Source: Planctomycetota bacterium
Lineage (GTDB): Bacteria > Planctomycetota > Phycisphaerae > WQYP01
Length of the DNA stretch: 5,710 bases
Assembly (NCBI GenBank): GCA_021828935.1
Contig: JAJZCU010000168.1
Span: forward strand, 1-5,710
Direction: 5' to 3'
The notes under the pieces are model-generated. The model made no database searches. It was not told where the DNA came from and worked only from the letters and a program-made list of their open reading frames with translations. Numbering within the stretch: the stretch's first letter is position 1; each line of letters begins with the position of its first letter. A program made the translations under genes and the position numbers. Below are positions 1 through 5,358 of this stretch, in pieces.

Positions 1-41
1 CTAATATCGCGCGGCCCCATTCGGGGCGAACGAGAATGCAT

Positions 42-86
42 TGGCCAGCATGGCCGCCGCCGTTCATATGGCGGCCAGGATGGCCA
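42..86. repeat. Extended imperfect hairpin
   Basis: An 8-bp perfect stem is formed by TGGCCGCC (51-58) and GGCGGCCA (70-77) around an 11-nt loop. It is flanked symmetrically by TGGCCA at 42-47 and 81-86, so a second 6-bp stem can form outside a 3x3 internal loop. The layout resembles a dispersed palindromic (REP-like) unit. No second copy occurs in this window, so the repeat status is inference. No T-run follows, which argues against an intrinsic terminator. Confidence 0.5.
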
Positions 87-140
87 CCCCCCGTTTAACC
101 CGAGCGCCTCAAAAATCCCCGCACCCGTTACTCCCGGCCG

Positions 141-184
141 CTCCACGCCGTCTCAGCGCTCTGGGTACCTCAGCGTTTTATTTT
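141..184 (-). repeat. Degenerate ACGCTGAG array, copy A
   Basis: Read on the minus strand from 184, an A/T-rich block is followed by 8-9 nt units: ACGCTGAG, GTACCCAG, AGCGCTGAG, ACGGCGTGG. The 35 bases at 150-184 match the reverse complement of copy B (2021-2073) at about 28 positions, including CTCAGCG twice and the TTTTATTT end. It is one of four copies in the window, all between genes. Confidence 0.65.
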
Positions 185-405
185 GCAAATTTCCCTTGGC
201 TGCGGGCGTCTACGCAACCCGGCGCTTCCGGCAAACATTCTGCCGAAATCCAACGGCGGCGCCAAACCCGCGCCAAAAGGCGGTGCCCGTTAATTGTGCC
301 ACTCCCGACGGCGCGCGGCTAACGGCGTATCGGCGTGATCGGCGGGTTGAATGCGTTGCGCCCACGGCAGTTTGTTGGCTAAATACCACCATTTTGCCTC
401 GAAAC

Positions 406-475
406 AAAAAAAACTGAAATTTTTTGCATCATCTGGCTTGCCAAACCGTTTTGGTTGGTGTATACAGAGTATACA
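406..475 (+). promoter_or_regulatory. Sigma70-like promoter with overlapping dyad operator
   Basis: The -35 box TTGCCA (438-443) matches TTGACA at five of six positions. Exactly 17 nt later comes TATACA (461-466), four of six against TATAAT. An A8/T6 tract at 406-425 sits where an UP element would lie. The perfect inverted repeat TGTATAC-AGA-GTATACA (459-475) covers the -10 box and the predicted start near 473, a position where a bound repressor would block polymerase. The dyad loosely resembles GntR-type operators, but the regulator is not in this window and its family is a guess. The promoter points to the gene at 597, leaving a leader of about 125 nt. Confidence 0.6.
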
Positions 476-591
476 AGTCTCAGGCGTCCTGACATATGGA
501 CGCATCGTCCGGTAGTGCCTGGCGTTCGTCACGCCGCATATCAGTTGCCGGAAACAGGAAAAACCGTCGTTGCCAACTAAGCGCTGGGAGG
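474..591 (+). promoter_or_regulatory. Structured 5' leader and Shine-Dalgarno
   Basis: The presumed untranslated leader of the gene at 597 contains short hairpins: TCAGG-CGT-CCTGA (480-492), GGAC/GTCC (498-501 with 507-510), and an outer ATATG/CATAT pair (494-498 with 537-541). It ends in GGGAGG (586-591), five bases before the ATG at 597. That spacing decides the start in favour of 597 over an in-frame TTG at 570. No known riboswitch class is recognised. Confidence 0.5.
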
Positions 592-596
592 TGCGT

Positions 597-1361
597 ATGC
601 AAACGCATTCCATCCGTTGCCCTGGTTGTTCCGCCGAGATGCAGATGCATCAGGGTGTTCTGGGCTCCATTCACAATGTATTGGCGCGCAATCAGAAGTG
701 CGGGGCGTGCGGCCATATCGTGGCCTTGCGCGACGCCAAGATCATGGGGGAAGCCTTTGGCTATTGGCGTTCCCAGTTGCGCGGCCGCCTGCGGAACGCC
801 GCGTTGCATCTGCCCAAAATCTCTCCAGCCGAGGCCGCCGGATTGTTTTTGTGCGCCAACGCCGCGGAGGCCCTGCCCCGCGCGGAAACCGGCGGGGCAC
901 TGTGCAACATGGTGGAACACATCTACCAGGGTCTGCTGTTAGATGGCGCCCATGGCCACGCCGCAGAGCTGGAAGTCGTCCTCCTGGAAGAGGCGCAAAA
1001 TCCAAAATTTGTCGGCGTCTTCGGCTTTAGCTCAGCCCATCAACCGGCCCGCTTTTGGACCGTGCTGGTGGCGCGCGTCGGCGGCGATTCTTATGTCCTG
1101 CATTCGCCCGAAAAGATGGACGAACGCATCCGCCAATGGCTGCCCAACAGCGAAGCCTGGGGCGGGATGAGTGAAGCTTGGAATGACGAAATGCCACGCA
1201 ACAGCGCGCCGGCACGTCCGGCCACGCCACCGTCGCCAACGGGACATGCCGCGCATCCGCCACACGAGGGCGCGATACATCCGACCCATGTCGGCGGCAG
1301 TCATGGCGCGACGGCTCACCCCGCGCGCCCGGCAACCGCTGGTACGACGTCCACGCACTAA
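597..1361 (+). CDS. Uncharacterised CxxC zinc-ribbon-like protein with His-rich tail
   Basis: The 254-residue product is of no family I recognise. Its N terminus has two cysteine pairs, CPGC (C8, C11) and CGAC (C35, C38), 23 residues apart as in zinc ribbons, so a structural zinc site is likely. The middle (about 45-198) looks like a soluble folded domain: a basic helix near 58-70 (WRSQLRGRLRNA), an acidic segment AELEVVLLEEAQ (123-134), and strand-like FWTVLVARVGGDSYVLHS (153-170). From about 200 the chain becomes Pro/Ala/His/Thr-rich and disordered, with eight histidines (217, 220, 223, 228, 231, 236, 241, 254), including HxxHxxH. There is no signal peptide or membrane segment, so it is probably cytoplasmic. 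The ATG at 597 is chosen for its GGGAGG five bases upstream. It appears to be a single-gene unit behind the promoter at 438-466. A nucleic-acid-binding or metal-handling role is possible but unproven. Confidence 0.8.
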   Translation: MQTHSIRCPGCSAEMQMHQGVLGSIHNVLARNQKCGACGHIVALRDAKIMGEAFGYWRSQLRGRLRNAALHLPKISPAEAAGLFLCANAAEALPRAETGGALCNMVEHIYQGLLLDGAHGHAAELEVVLLEEAQNPKFVGVFGFSSAHQPARFWTVLVARVGGDSYVLHSPEKMDERIRQWLPNSEAWGGMSEAWNDEMPRNSAPARPATPPSPTGHAAHPPHEGAIHPTHVGGSHGATAHPARPATAGTTSTH

Positions 1362-2020
1362 CTGGATCAGTGTTGGTTGATTGTTAATGGCTGGTCATTA
1401 AATTTCGAGGGAAGGAGCCCGCGCTGGAGACGCGAAACACCCTACGGTTTCCACGGAAGTTCGAAAAGCCTCTGACGCACCACGCACATCGTTTGGCTTT
1501 TCACGCTTTCACCTCCGCGCGGCGCTTTGCACATCGCCGGCCTCTCTTGGCCGCCTATTTTTTTATCGCGCCATGCCGCTCAATGGACGGTAACGGGACG
1601 CATTGCAGGCAGCGCGGCCGCGGCTATATAGCCACCGGCTGGCCGGTTGTCGCGACGGTATATGCAAATGAGAGCTATACCATCGGATTAGGCAAACGCC
1701 GCGCGGCGGGTTGTGCGATGGTTGCAGCGCCCACAATTCGTGCCATGCGGGCGCCCGTCGCCCGCGGTTTCCGCCGTGGCGTGCATTGCAGTTTGATGCA
1801 GCGCAGTAGAGCCGCAGCCAGCAACGCAGCGGCCAATGATGACCGCCGATTCGATTACGCTGATTAACGCGGATACGACGGGGGCGCCTGGAAAGAAAGC
1901 GCACTCCGCATTCCCAGGATTGCCACATTCCCAGGCGTCTGAAATTTCAGCGTCGTAGGGATCGCCGAATTATCAACTGGCGCAACTGGCAATACTGGAC
2001 GCCCACAGCGAATGGGGTTT
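1362..2020. other. Gene-poor spacer with short palindromes
   Basis: No supported gene. The longest open frames on each strand (about 1493-1867 plus, 1563-1928 minus) give Arg-, Cys- and His-rich translations without domains and lack Shine-Dalgarno sequences. Visible structures are TTAATG/CATTAA just past the upstream gene (1384-1401), the perfect palindrome GGCTATATAGCC (1622-1633), ACCGGC-TG-GCCGGT directly after it (1634-1647), GCGGGCG/CGCCCGC with a 5-nt loop (1747-1765), direct repeats of CATTCCCAGG (1909-1918 and 1926-1935), CGCCTGG/CCAGGCG (1885-1891 with 1931-1937), and the perfect palindrome CTGAAATTTCAG (1939-1950). I see no tRNA or recognisable RNA gene. Confidence 0.6.
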
Positions 2021-2073
2021 ATTAAATAAAACGCTGAGGCGCGGAGATCGCTGAGACGCCGGGGAGTCGTGAG
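2021..2073 (+). repeat. Degenerate ACGCTGAG array, copy B
   Basis: This is the clearest copy. After ATTAAATAAA it reads as consecutive 8-9 nt units: ACGCTGAG, GCGCGGAG, ATCGCTGAG, ACGCCGGGG, AGTCGTGAG. It lies in opposite orientation to copies A, C and D. With copy C it forms an inverted pair sharing TAAATAAAA and CGCTGAG, bounding 2023-2212. Confidence 0.7.
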
Positions 2074-2160
2074 ACAATGGTTCGGCGGTCTTTTGATTGA
2101 AGTTTCCGCAGGGGAATGGGCCTGGCGCGAGGCTCCCTACCATGCATCTGACGCCCCTTG

Positions 2161-2213
2161 CCTTCCTCGGTTCGTCCGCAGCGTTCTTACCGTCTCAGCG
2201 GTTTTTTATTTAG
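2161..2213 (-). repeat. Degenerate ACGCTGAG array, copy C
   Basis: Read on the minus strand, an A/T-rich block is followed by CGCTGAG, ACGGTAAG, AACGCTGCG, GACGAACCG. It is more decayed than copies A and B. It begins about 20 bases past the stop of the DUF1634 gene. On the plus strand ACCG-TCTCAG-CGGT followed by TTTTTATTT (2189-2212) looks like a weak terminator, but no plus-strand gene ends nearby. Confidence 0.55.
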
Positions 2214-2233
2214 CCGACGGCGGCGCCGTGGCT

Positions 2234-2689
2234 TTAGTGAATAAACAACAGCGCGCCAAGGGTCATCAGCAACACGAAGAATGTGACCACGGCATAAAAA
2301 TAATCTTTTTCCGCCACGATAAACAACACCATGGACGTAAACACGCGAACGATCGGAGTCAGAACCAGCAGGTACACGCCCACATCAATGATCGATCCGC
2401 CACGGCCGGCGAGAACTCCATTCCAAATCACAGAAACATGATCCACAAATACAAAATGTTTCATGTGATGCACGCTGGGCACATGATGGATATAGGAGAT
2501 GATCACCCCCAGCACCATCACCGACGTACTTAGCACCACGCCGATACGCAACACCCAGGCCGATACGTCCTGGATGGCAAACTCATGCTGAATCGGGTTG
2601 CGTTCAATGGGCGCCTGCCGCGGCGCCGACGCCGGAACTTTCGGGTCGATTTCATTGGTAACCGGCGGCGGAGTTTTTTCAGAGTCCAT
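2234..2689 (-). CDS. DUF1634 family small membrane protein
   Basis: The 151-residue product matches the usual DUF1634 layout. A Pro-rich soluble N terminus (about 1-44) is followed by TM1 (45-67, WVLRIGVVLSTSVMVLGVII), a loop, TM2 (98-122), the conserved TPIVRV (111-116), an EKDYFY turn (127-132), and TM3 to the C terminus. It sits in the inner membrane. DUF1634 genes commonly lie beside TauE/SafE permeases, as here, so an accessory-subunit role is inferred; no reaction is known. The TM1-TM2 loop is unusually His-rich (H68, H69, H74, H75, H78, H84). Met at 2687-2689 is chosen because GAGG lies 12 bases upstream. An in-frame ATG four codons earlier abuts that motif, and a TTG lies at 2705-2707, so the start could move by up to six codons. 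It is probably cotranscribed with the permease 110 nt upstream. Confidence 0.85.
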   Translation of the reverse strand: MDSEKTPPPVTNEIDPKVPASAPRQAPIERNPIQHEFAIQDVSAWVLRIGVVLSTSVMVLGVIISYIHHVPSVHHMKHFVFVDHVSVIWNGVLAGRGGSIIDVGVYLLVLTPIVRVFTSMVLFIVAEKDYFYAVVTFFVLLMTLGALLFIH

Positions 2690-2709
2690 ATATTTGATCA
2701 TCCTCAAGT

Positions 2710-2737
2710 CCGGCGGGCGCTCATGCGACGCCGCCGG
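2710..2737 (-). promoter_or_regulatory. Intercistronic hairpin
   Basis: CCGGCGG (2710-2716) pairs perfectly with CCGCCGG (2731-2737). Inside the 14-nt loop a further GCG/CGC-type pairing is possible with one bulge. It lies in the 110-nt gap between the permease and the DUF1634 gene, about 20 bases before the DUF1634 start. No U-run follows on the minus strand, so full termination is unlikely. It could stabilise the upstream message, attenuate readthrough, or be a small mobile palindrome. Confidence 0.45.
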
Positions 2738-2799
2738 TAATGTGAATTATTCTTTGTCTAATACAACGGTTTCTGCGTGGTTTGGAATCTGGGTAAAGG

Positions 2800-3663
2800 T
2801 CAGAAGCTCCAGCCAAAACCACGCATCAACATTTGAACGCCGATGACGGCCAATGCCACCGCGAACACTTTGCGAATCGCCGCGTTTGACATCTTTTCCA
2901 TGAGCTTGGTGCCCAGCAACGCGCCGACGAGAACGGCCACGGCCACCGGCACCACCAGATAAGGCAACAGCAATCCGCGGTGCAGGTAGACGCCCGCCGC
3001 CGCTGCCGCCGTCACGCCGATCATAAAATTACTGGTGGCGGTGGAAACTTTCGTGGGCACCTTCATACAAATTTCATGGGCCAATACCTTTAACACGCCG
3101 GCCCCGATGCCCAGCAGGCCCGAAATAATGCCCGCGGCGAACATGATGCCCATGGACGGCGGAATGCCGGCCACGTTGTATTCCACAATCCGGCCCAGCC
3201 GCTTATCATAATAATCGCCGTTGAGCCGCAGAAAAGTGGCCAGGCGGTCATTGTGAACGTGTTCGGGCAATTCTTCGCCAATGTTACCGATAATCGGCAA
3301 CAGTGAAAGCAACAGCGTGATGCCGAAGATGATGGACAGTACGCTGCCATTTAAGATTGGCGCCAGTATGGCGGCGCCGATGATGGCGCCCAGAGCGGTG
3401 GAAAGCTCTAAAAACATGGCGATGCGGACATTGGTAATATGGTCTTTGACATACACCGAGCCCGCGCCGCTGGATACCGCAATGACTGACACAATGCTGG
3501 CGGCAATGGCCTGCTTAATGGGCATGCCCATCAAAATGGTCAGCACCGGCACAATAACAATGCCGCCACCAAGGCCGCTGATGGAACCGACCACCCCGCC
3601 GGCGAACGACGCGCCGGCGACTTCCAGTATCCAGGCAATCGAAGAAGAAGATTCACCATGCAT
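2800..3663 (-). CDS. TauE/SafE family permease (sulfite/organosulfur exporter family)
   Basis: The 287-residue inner-membrane protein has the internal twofold repeat of the TauE/SafE family. The first half carries GSISGLGGGIVIVP (26-39) followed by a helix pair. The second carries GIISGLLGIGAGVLKV (178-193), then KVPTKVSTATSNFMIG (201-216). About eight hydrophobic segments are visible, with a charged loop at 129-162 (EELPEHVHNDR, DYYDKRLGR). Family members move sulfite, sulfoacetate or related anions out of the cell by proton coupling; the substrate here cannot be read. Met at 3661-3663 is chosen because GAAAGG lies 12 bases upstream and the protein starts shortly before TM1. A 29-residue extension to 3750 is possible but reads as low-complexity WFLWFLRCLR from a T-rich repeat. 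It is the first gene of a unit with DUF1634. Confidence 0.88.
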   Translation of the reverse strand: MHGESSSSIAWILEVAGASFAGGVVGSISGLGGGIVIVPVLTILMGMPIKQAIAASIVSVIAVSSGAGSVYVKDHITNVRIAMFLELSTALGAIIGAAILAPILNGSVLSIIFGITLLLSLLPIIGNIGEELPEHVHNDRLATFLRLNGDYYDKRLGRIVEYNVAGIPPSMGIMFAAGIISGLLGIGAGVLKVLAHEICMKVPTKVSTATSNFMIGVTAAAAAGVYLHRGLLLPYLVVPVAVAVLVGALLGTKLMEKMSNAAIRKVFAVALAVIGVQMLMRGFGWSF

Positions 3664-3750
3664 GAACGAATGTATCCTTTCAATGCGCCGTAATGGCCGC
3701 AAACATCGCAAAAACCACAAAAACCAGAGCAAACCACGGTTGTCGCGCAT

Positions 3751-3779
3751 ACACTAGAGGAATTGCCCGGCCACTTCAA
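3751..3779 (-). promoter_or_regulatory. Weak candidate promoter of the permease unit
   Basis: On the minus strand TTGAAG (3779-3774) and TAGTGT (3756-3751) are 17 nt apart, matching the sigma70 boxes at four and three of six positions. This would give a leader of about 80 nt, which contains the direct repeat GGTTTTTGTGGTTTTTG. The match is weak and position is the main support. Confidence 0.25.
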
Positions 3780-3821
3780 CTGGCGCCCAACGCCGCCGCC
3801 ACGCCGCCCGGCGCGCGTGCC

Positions 3822-3938
3822 ATGAAACAGGGCTGCGCCGCCTATACCGCCGCGCTGTTTTTTTTGACGCTCGCCGCCGGCGTTCCATACACTGGTTTCT
3901 GTAAGCGGCTGCGAAAAACAAGATTGGTTGCCAGATGA
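3822..3938 (+). CDS. Possible 38-residue leader ORF coupled to the dehydrogenase
   Basis: The ATG at 3822 opens a 38-residue frame whose TGA (3936-3938) overlaps the dehydrogenase ATG as ATGA, the classical arrangement for translational coupling. The peptide starts MKQ, has a hydrophobic core AAYTAALFFLTLAAGVP (6-22), then a basic end (CKRLRKTRLVAR), so it could be a single-pass membrane peptide or a signal-like leader. The dehydrogenase itself lacks an evident Shine-Dalgarno, which supports coupling. Against it, the ORF also lacks a Shine-Dalgarno, and a candidate promoter at 3864-3893 lies inside it. It could be a chance frame. Confidence 0.25.
   Translation: MKQGCAAYTAALFFLTLAAGVPYTGFCKRLRKTRLVAR
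3864..3893 (+). promoter_or_regulatory. Candidate sigma70-like promoter of the dehydrogenase
   Basis: TTGACG (3864-3869) matches the -35 consensus at five of six positions. TACACT (3888-3893) follows after 18 nt and matches TATAAT at four of six. A T-rich run directly precedes the -35 box. Transcription would start near 3900 and leave a leader of about 35 nt. If this is the real promoter, the 38-residue ORF at 3822 would not be on the transcript. Confidence 0.35.
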
Positions 3939-5002
3939 AAACTGAAAATGGAACCCGCGAATCCCCTGGCGCCGGCGCATCGCCCCCCGCCGCCGGGCCC
4001 CGCGCCATCTATGCGTTGGGCGCCAAAGAGTTTGATTGGATCTACGGCCCCGATCAGCGCCGCGCCATCAGCCAATTAATTGCCATTCCAGATCGCGCGT
4101 ATACGCAGGAAATGCTGCAAACAAATCCCGAAGTGCTGGCCCCTGTTGAAATTCTTTTCTCCGGATGGGGCGGGCCCCGCGTTGATGCGCAATTTCTGGA
4201 ACTGGCGCCACGGCTCAAACTGGTGTTCGGCGCGGGGGCGCTATCCTCCGCGGCCACCTTTGTGGCATGGGAGCGCGGCGTGCGCTTTTGCAGTGCGGCG
4301 GCGGCCAATTCCGTGCCCGTGGCCGAATACGCCCAGGCCATGATCGTCCTGGGGCTTAAGCACGTCTGGCGGCACGCCGCGGACATGAAGCAACAAAAAC
4401 GCCGGGCCGAAAATGACTTTGCCCCCGGCTGCTACCGCCGCACGGTGGGGCTGGTTTCCATGGGCGCGGTGGGCAGAATTCTTGCCGGCAAATTAGCCAC
4501 GTCCGAGCTGCGCGTCATCGCCTATGATCCGTTCCTGCCGCCGGCCCAGGCTGCGGCGCTGGGCGTGGAGATGGTCAGCCTGCCGCACCTTTTCGCGTCC
4601 AGCCAGGCCGTTTCCCTTCACACCCCGCTGCTGCCGGAAACGCGCGGCATGATCACCGGCGAACTGATCGCATTGATGCCGACCGGCGCCACATTTATTA
4701 ATACTTCCCGTGGAGCCATTGTTCGGGAAGACCATCTCATTGCCGTGGCCCGGCGGCGGCCTGATCTCCAGTTCATACTGGACGTGACCGACCCGGAGCC
4801 GCCCGCGCCCGGTTCGCCGCTGTATGCACTGCCCAACGTCGTGCTCACGCCGCACCTGGCGGGCTCGCTGGGGCAGGAATGTCATCGCATGGGCCAAATG
4901 GTGGCCGATGACTTTCGCCGCTATCTGGCCGGGGAACCGATGCTGCATGAAATCACCGCCGCCATGGCGCAGCACGGCATTCACCGGCCCATGGCGCCGT
5001 AA
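3935..5002 (+). CDS. NAD-dependent D-2-hydroxyacid dehydrogenase family protein
   Basis: The 355-residue cytoplasmic enzyme belongs to the family that interconverts 2-oxoacids and D-2-hydroxyacids. A substrate-binding half (about 24-130, with ILFSGWGG at 73-80 and NSVPVAEYA at 125-133) surrounds a Rossmann domain (about 140-310). The nucleotide loop is VGLVSMGAVG (171-180), where Ser175 replaces the first Gly of GxGxxG. Asp198 ends the second strand and favours NAD over NADP. The catalytic set is complete: Arg259 in INTSRG, Glu288 in DPEPP, His307 in TPHLAG. The substrate and pathway (phosphoglycerate, glyoxylate or other) cannot be read, and there are no metabolic neighbours on its strand. 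The first 22 residues are low-complexity Gly/Pro/Ala. The ATG at 3935 is the only ATG before residue 60, but it has no clear Shine-Dalgarno. Transcribed divergently from the permease unit. Confidence 0.92.
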   Translation: MKTENGTRESPGAGASPPAAGPRAIYALGAKEFDWIYGPDQRRAISQLIAIPDRAYTQEMLQTNPEVLAPVEILFSGWGGPRVDAQFLELAPRLKLVFGAGALSSAATFVAWERGVRFCSAAAANSVPVAEYAQAMIVLGLKHVWRHAADMKQQKRRAENDFAPGCYRRTVGLVSMGAVGRILAGKLATSELRVIAYDPFLPPAQAAALGVEMVSLPHLFASSQAVSLHTPLLPETRGMITGELIALMPTGATFINTSRGAIVREDHLIAVARRRPDLQFILDVTDPEPPAPGSPLYALPNVVLTPHLAGSLGQECHRMGQMVADDFRRYLAGEPMLHEITAAMAQHGIHRPMAP

Positions 5003-5096
5003 CGGGCCCGTGGCGTGGGCTGATGAAAATCCCCACGCATATTTCTGCCTATTTTGTTGCGCCGCGGCAACCTCGGTCGCCCCTTGCCGGGGCTTT
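5002..5096 (+). terminator. Stem-loops after the dehydrogenase, possible terminator
   Basis: Three stems follow the stop codon: the palindrome ACGGGCCCGT (5002-5011) that starts in the stop codon, GTTGC/GCAAC (5056-5060 with 5067-5071), and GCCCC/GGGGC (5079-5083 with 5089-5093) followed by TTTGGATTT. The last is the best intrinsic-terminator candidate, but its T-tract is short and broken. Confidence 0.35.
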
Positions 5097-5110
5097 GGAT
5101 TTAATCCTAA

Positions 5111-5207
5111 TCTAAGCCCACCATTGAAATGGTGGGCTACATTCGCGCGTGCCGTCCGGCACGCCCGCGGTTCGCCCCCGGGACGGGCGGTGAGAATGTA
5201 TCAGCCC
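5111..5207. repeat. Nested palindromic element
   Basis: A perfect 10-bp stem AGCCCACCAT/ATGGTGGGCT (5115-5124 with 5129-5138) closes on a TGAA loop. Next comes GCGTGCC/GGCACGC (5147-5153 with 5158-5164) with a 4-nt loop. TACATTC (5138-5144) also pairs with GAATGTA (5194-5200), enclosing the second hairpin and a CGCCC/GGGCG stem. Modular hairpins between two convergent genes look like a dispersed BIME/REP-type repeat, though only one copy is visible here. Confidence 0.55.
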
Positions 5208-5231
5208 AGCCTCCGCCCCCCCATGGCCCTG

Positions 5232-5287
5232 CTCCATTCGTTCTCAGCGATTCAGGGCGTCTTGGGCGCCTCAGCGTTTTTTTAATT
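5232..5287 (-). repeat. Degenerate ACGCTGAG array, copy D
   Basis: Read on the minus strand, a run of A is followed by units ACGCTGAG, GCGCCCAAG, ACGCCCTGA, ATCGCTGAG, AACGAATGG. CTCAGCG occurs twice on the plus strand (5243-5249 and 5270-5276), and the second is followed by T7. It sits in the convergent spacer between the dehydrogenase and transporter genes. Confidence 0.6.
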
Positions 5288-5311
5288 CGCCGTTGCGTTG
5301 CCGCACCGCCA

Positions 5312-5350
5312 GGGAAAACAATGTGCTTGGCACCGGCCCAGAAAGGGCCG
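5312..5350 (-). terminator. Tandem hairpins past the transporter stop
   Basis: On the minus strand, about ten bases after the stop codon, CGGCCC/GGGCCG (5350-5345 with 5339-5334) forms a perfect 6-bp GC stem with a 5-nt loop. GTGC/GCAC (5333-5330 with 5326-5323) follows directly, then ATTGTTTT. Placement and the short U-tract suit an intrinsic terminator of moderate strength. Confidence 0.45.
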
Positions 5351-5358
5351 TTGACCCG

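Larger units (their letters stand above)
1..437. other. Intergenic stretch with hairpins, no supported gene
   Basis: No reading frame here looks like a protein. One plus-strand frame is open from base 1 to 417, but its only ordinary start codon is a TTG at 196, its translation is rich in Arg, Pro and Cys with no domain, and it runs through the array copy at 141-184. The stretch holds a small GC hairpin (GCCCC 14-18, GGGGC 23-27), a larger hairpin at 42-86, array copy A, and an A8 then T6 tract at 406-425 upstream of the next gene's promoter. Confidence 0.6.

Noticed and set aside
1..417. Plus-strand frame open from the left edge to a stop at 415-417
   Set aside because: No ATG or GTG, TTG only at 196; Arg/Pro/Cys-rich translation with no domain; it reads through a hairpin and array copy A. 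A chance open frame in GC-rich DNA is more likely than the end of an upstream gene.
496..942. Frame of 148 codons overlapping the orphan gene
   Set aside because: Out-of-frame shadow of the gene at 597, with Cys/Arg-rich translation and no Shine-Dalgarno.
1420..1490. tRNA-like GTTCGAAA followed further on by CACCA
   Set aside because: The five bases on each side of the would-be T-loop (GGAAG and AGCCT) do not pair, and no acceptor or anticodon stem can be built.
1563..1928. Minus-strand frame of 121 codons
   Set aside because: Arg/His/Cys/Trp-rich translation, no Shine-Dalgarno, no domain, and it spans several palindromes.
141..2073. CRISPR array suggested by recurring CTCAGCG
   Set aside because: Units are only 8-9 nt, degenerate, and have no spacers of constant length; no cas-like gene is present.
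2069..2533. Plus-strand frame of 154 codons
   Set aside because: Mostly antisense to the clear DUF1634 gene, with His/Gln/Asn-rich translation typical of a reverse-strand shadow.
3281..3757. Plus-strand frame of 158 codons
   Set aside because: Antisense to the TauE/SafE gene; Met/Pro/Thr-rich shadow with no domain.
4493..4984. Minus-strand frame of 163 codons
   Set aside because: Antisense to the dehydrogenase, whose catalytic residues and family motifs are intact on the plus strand.
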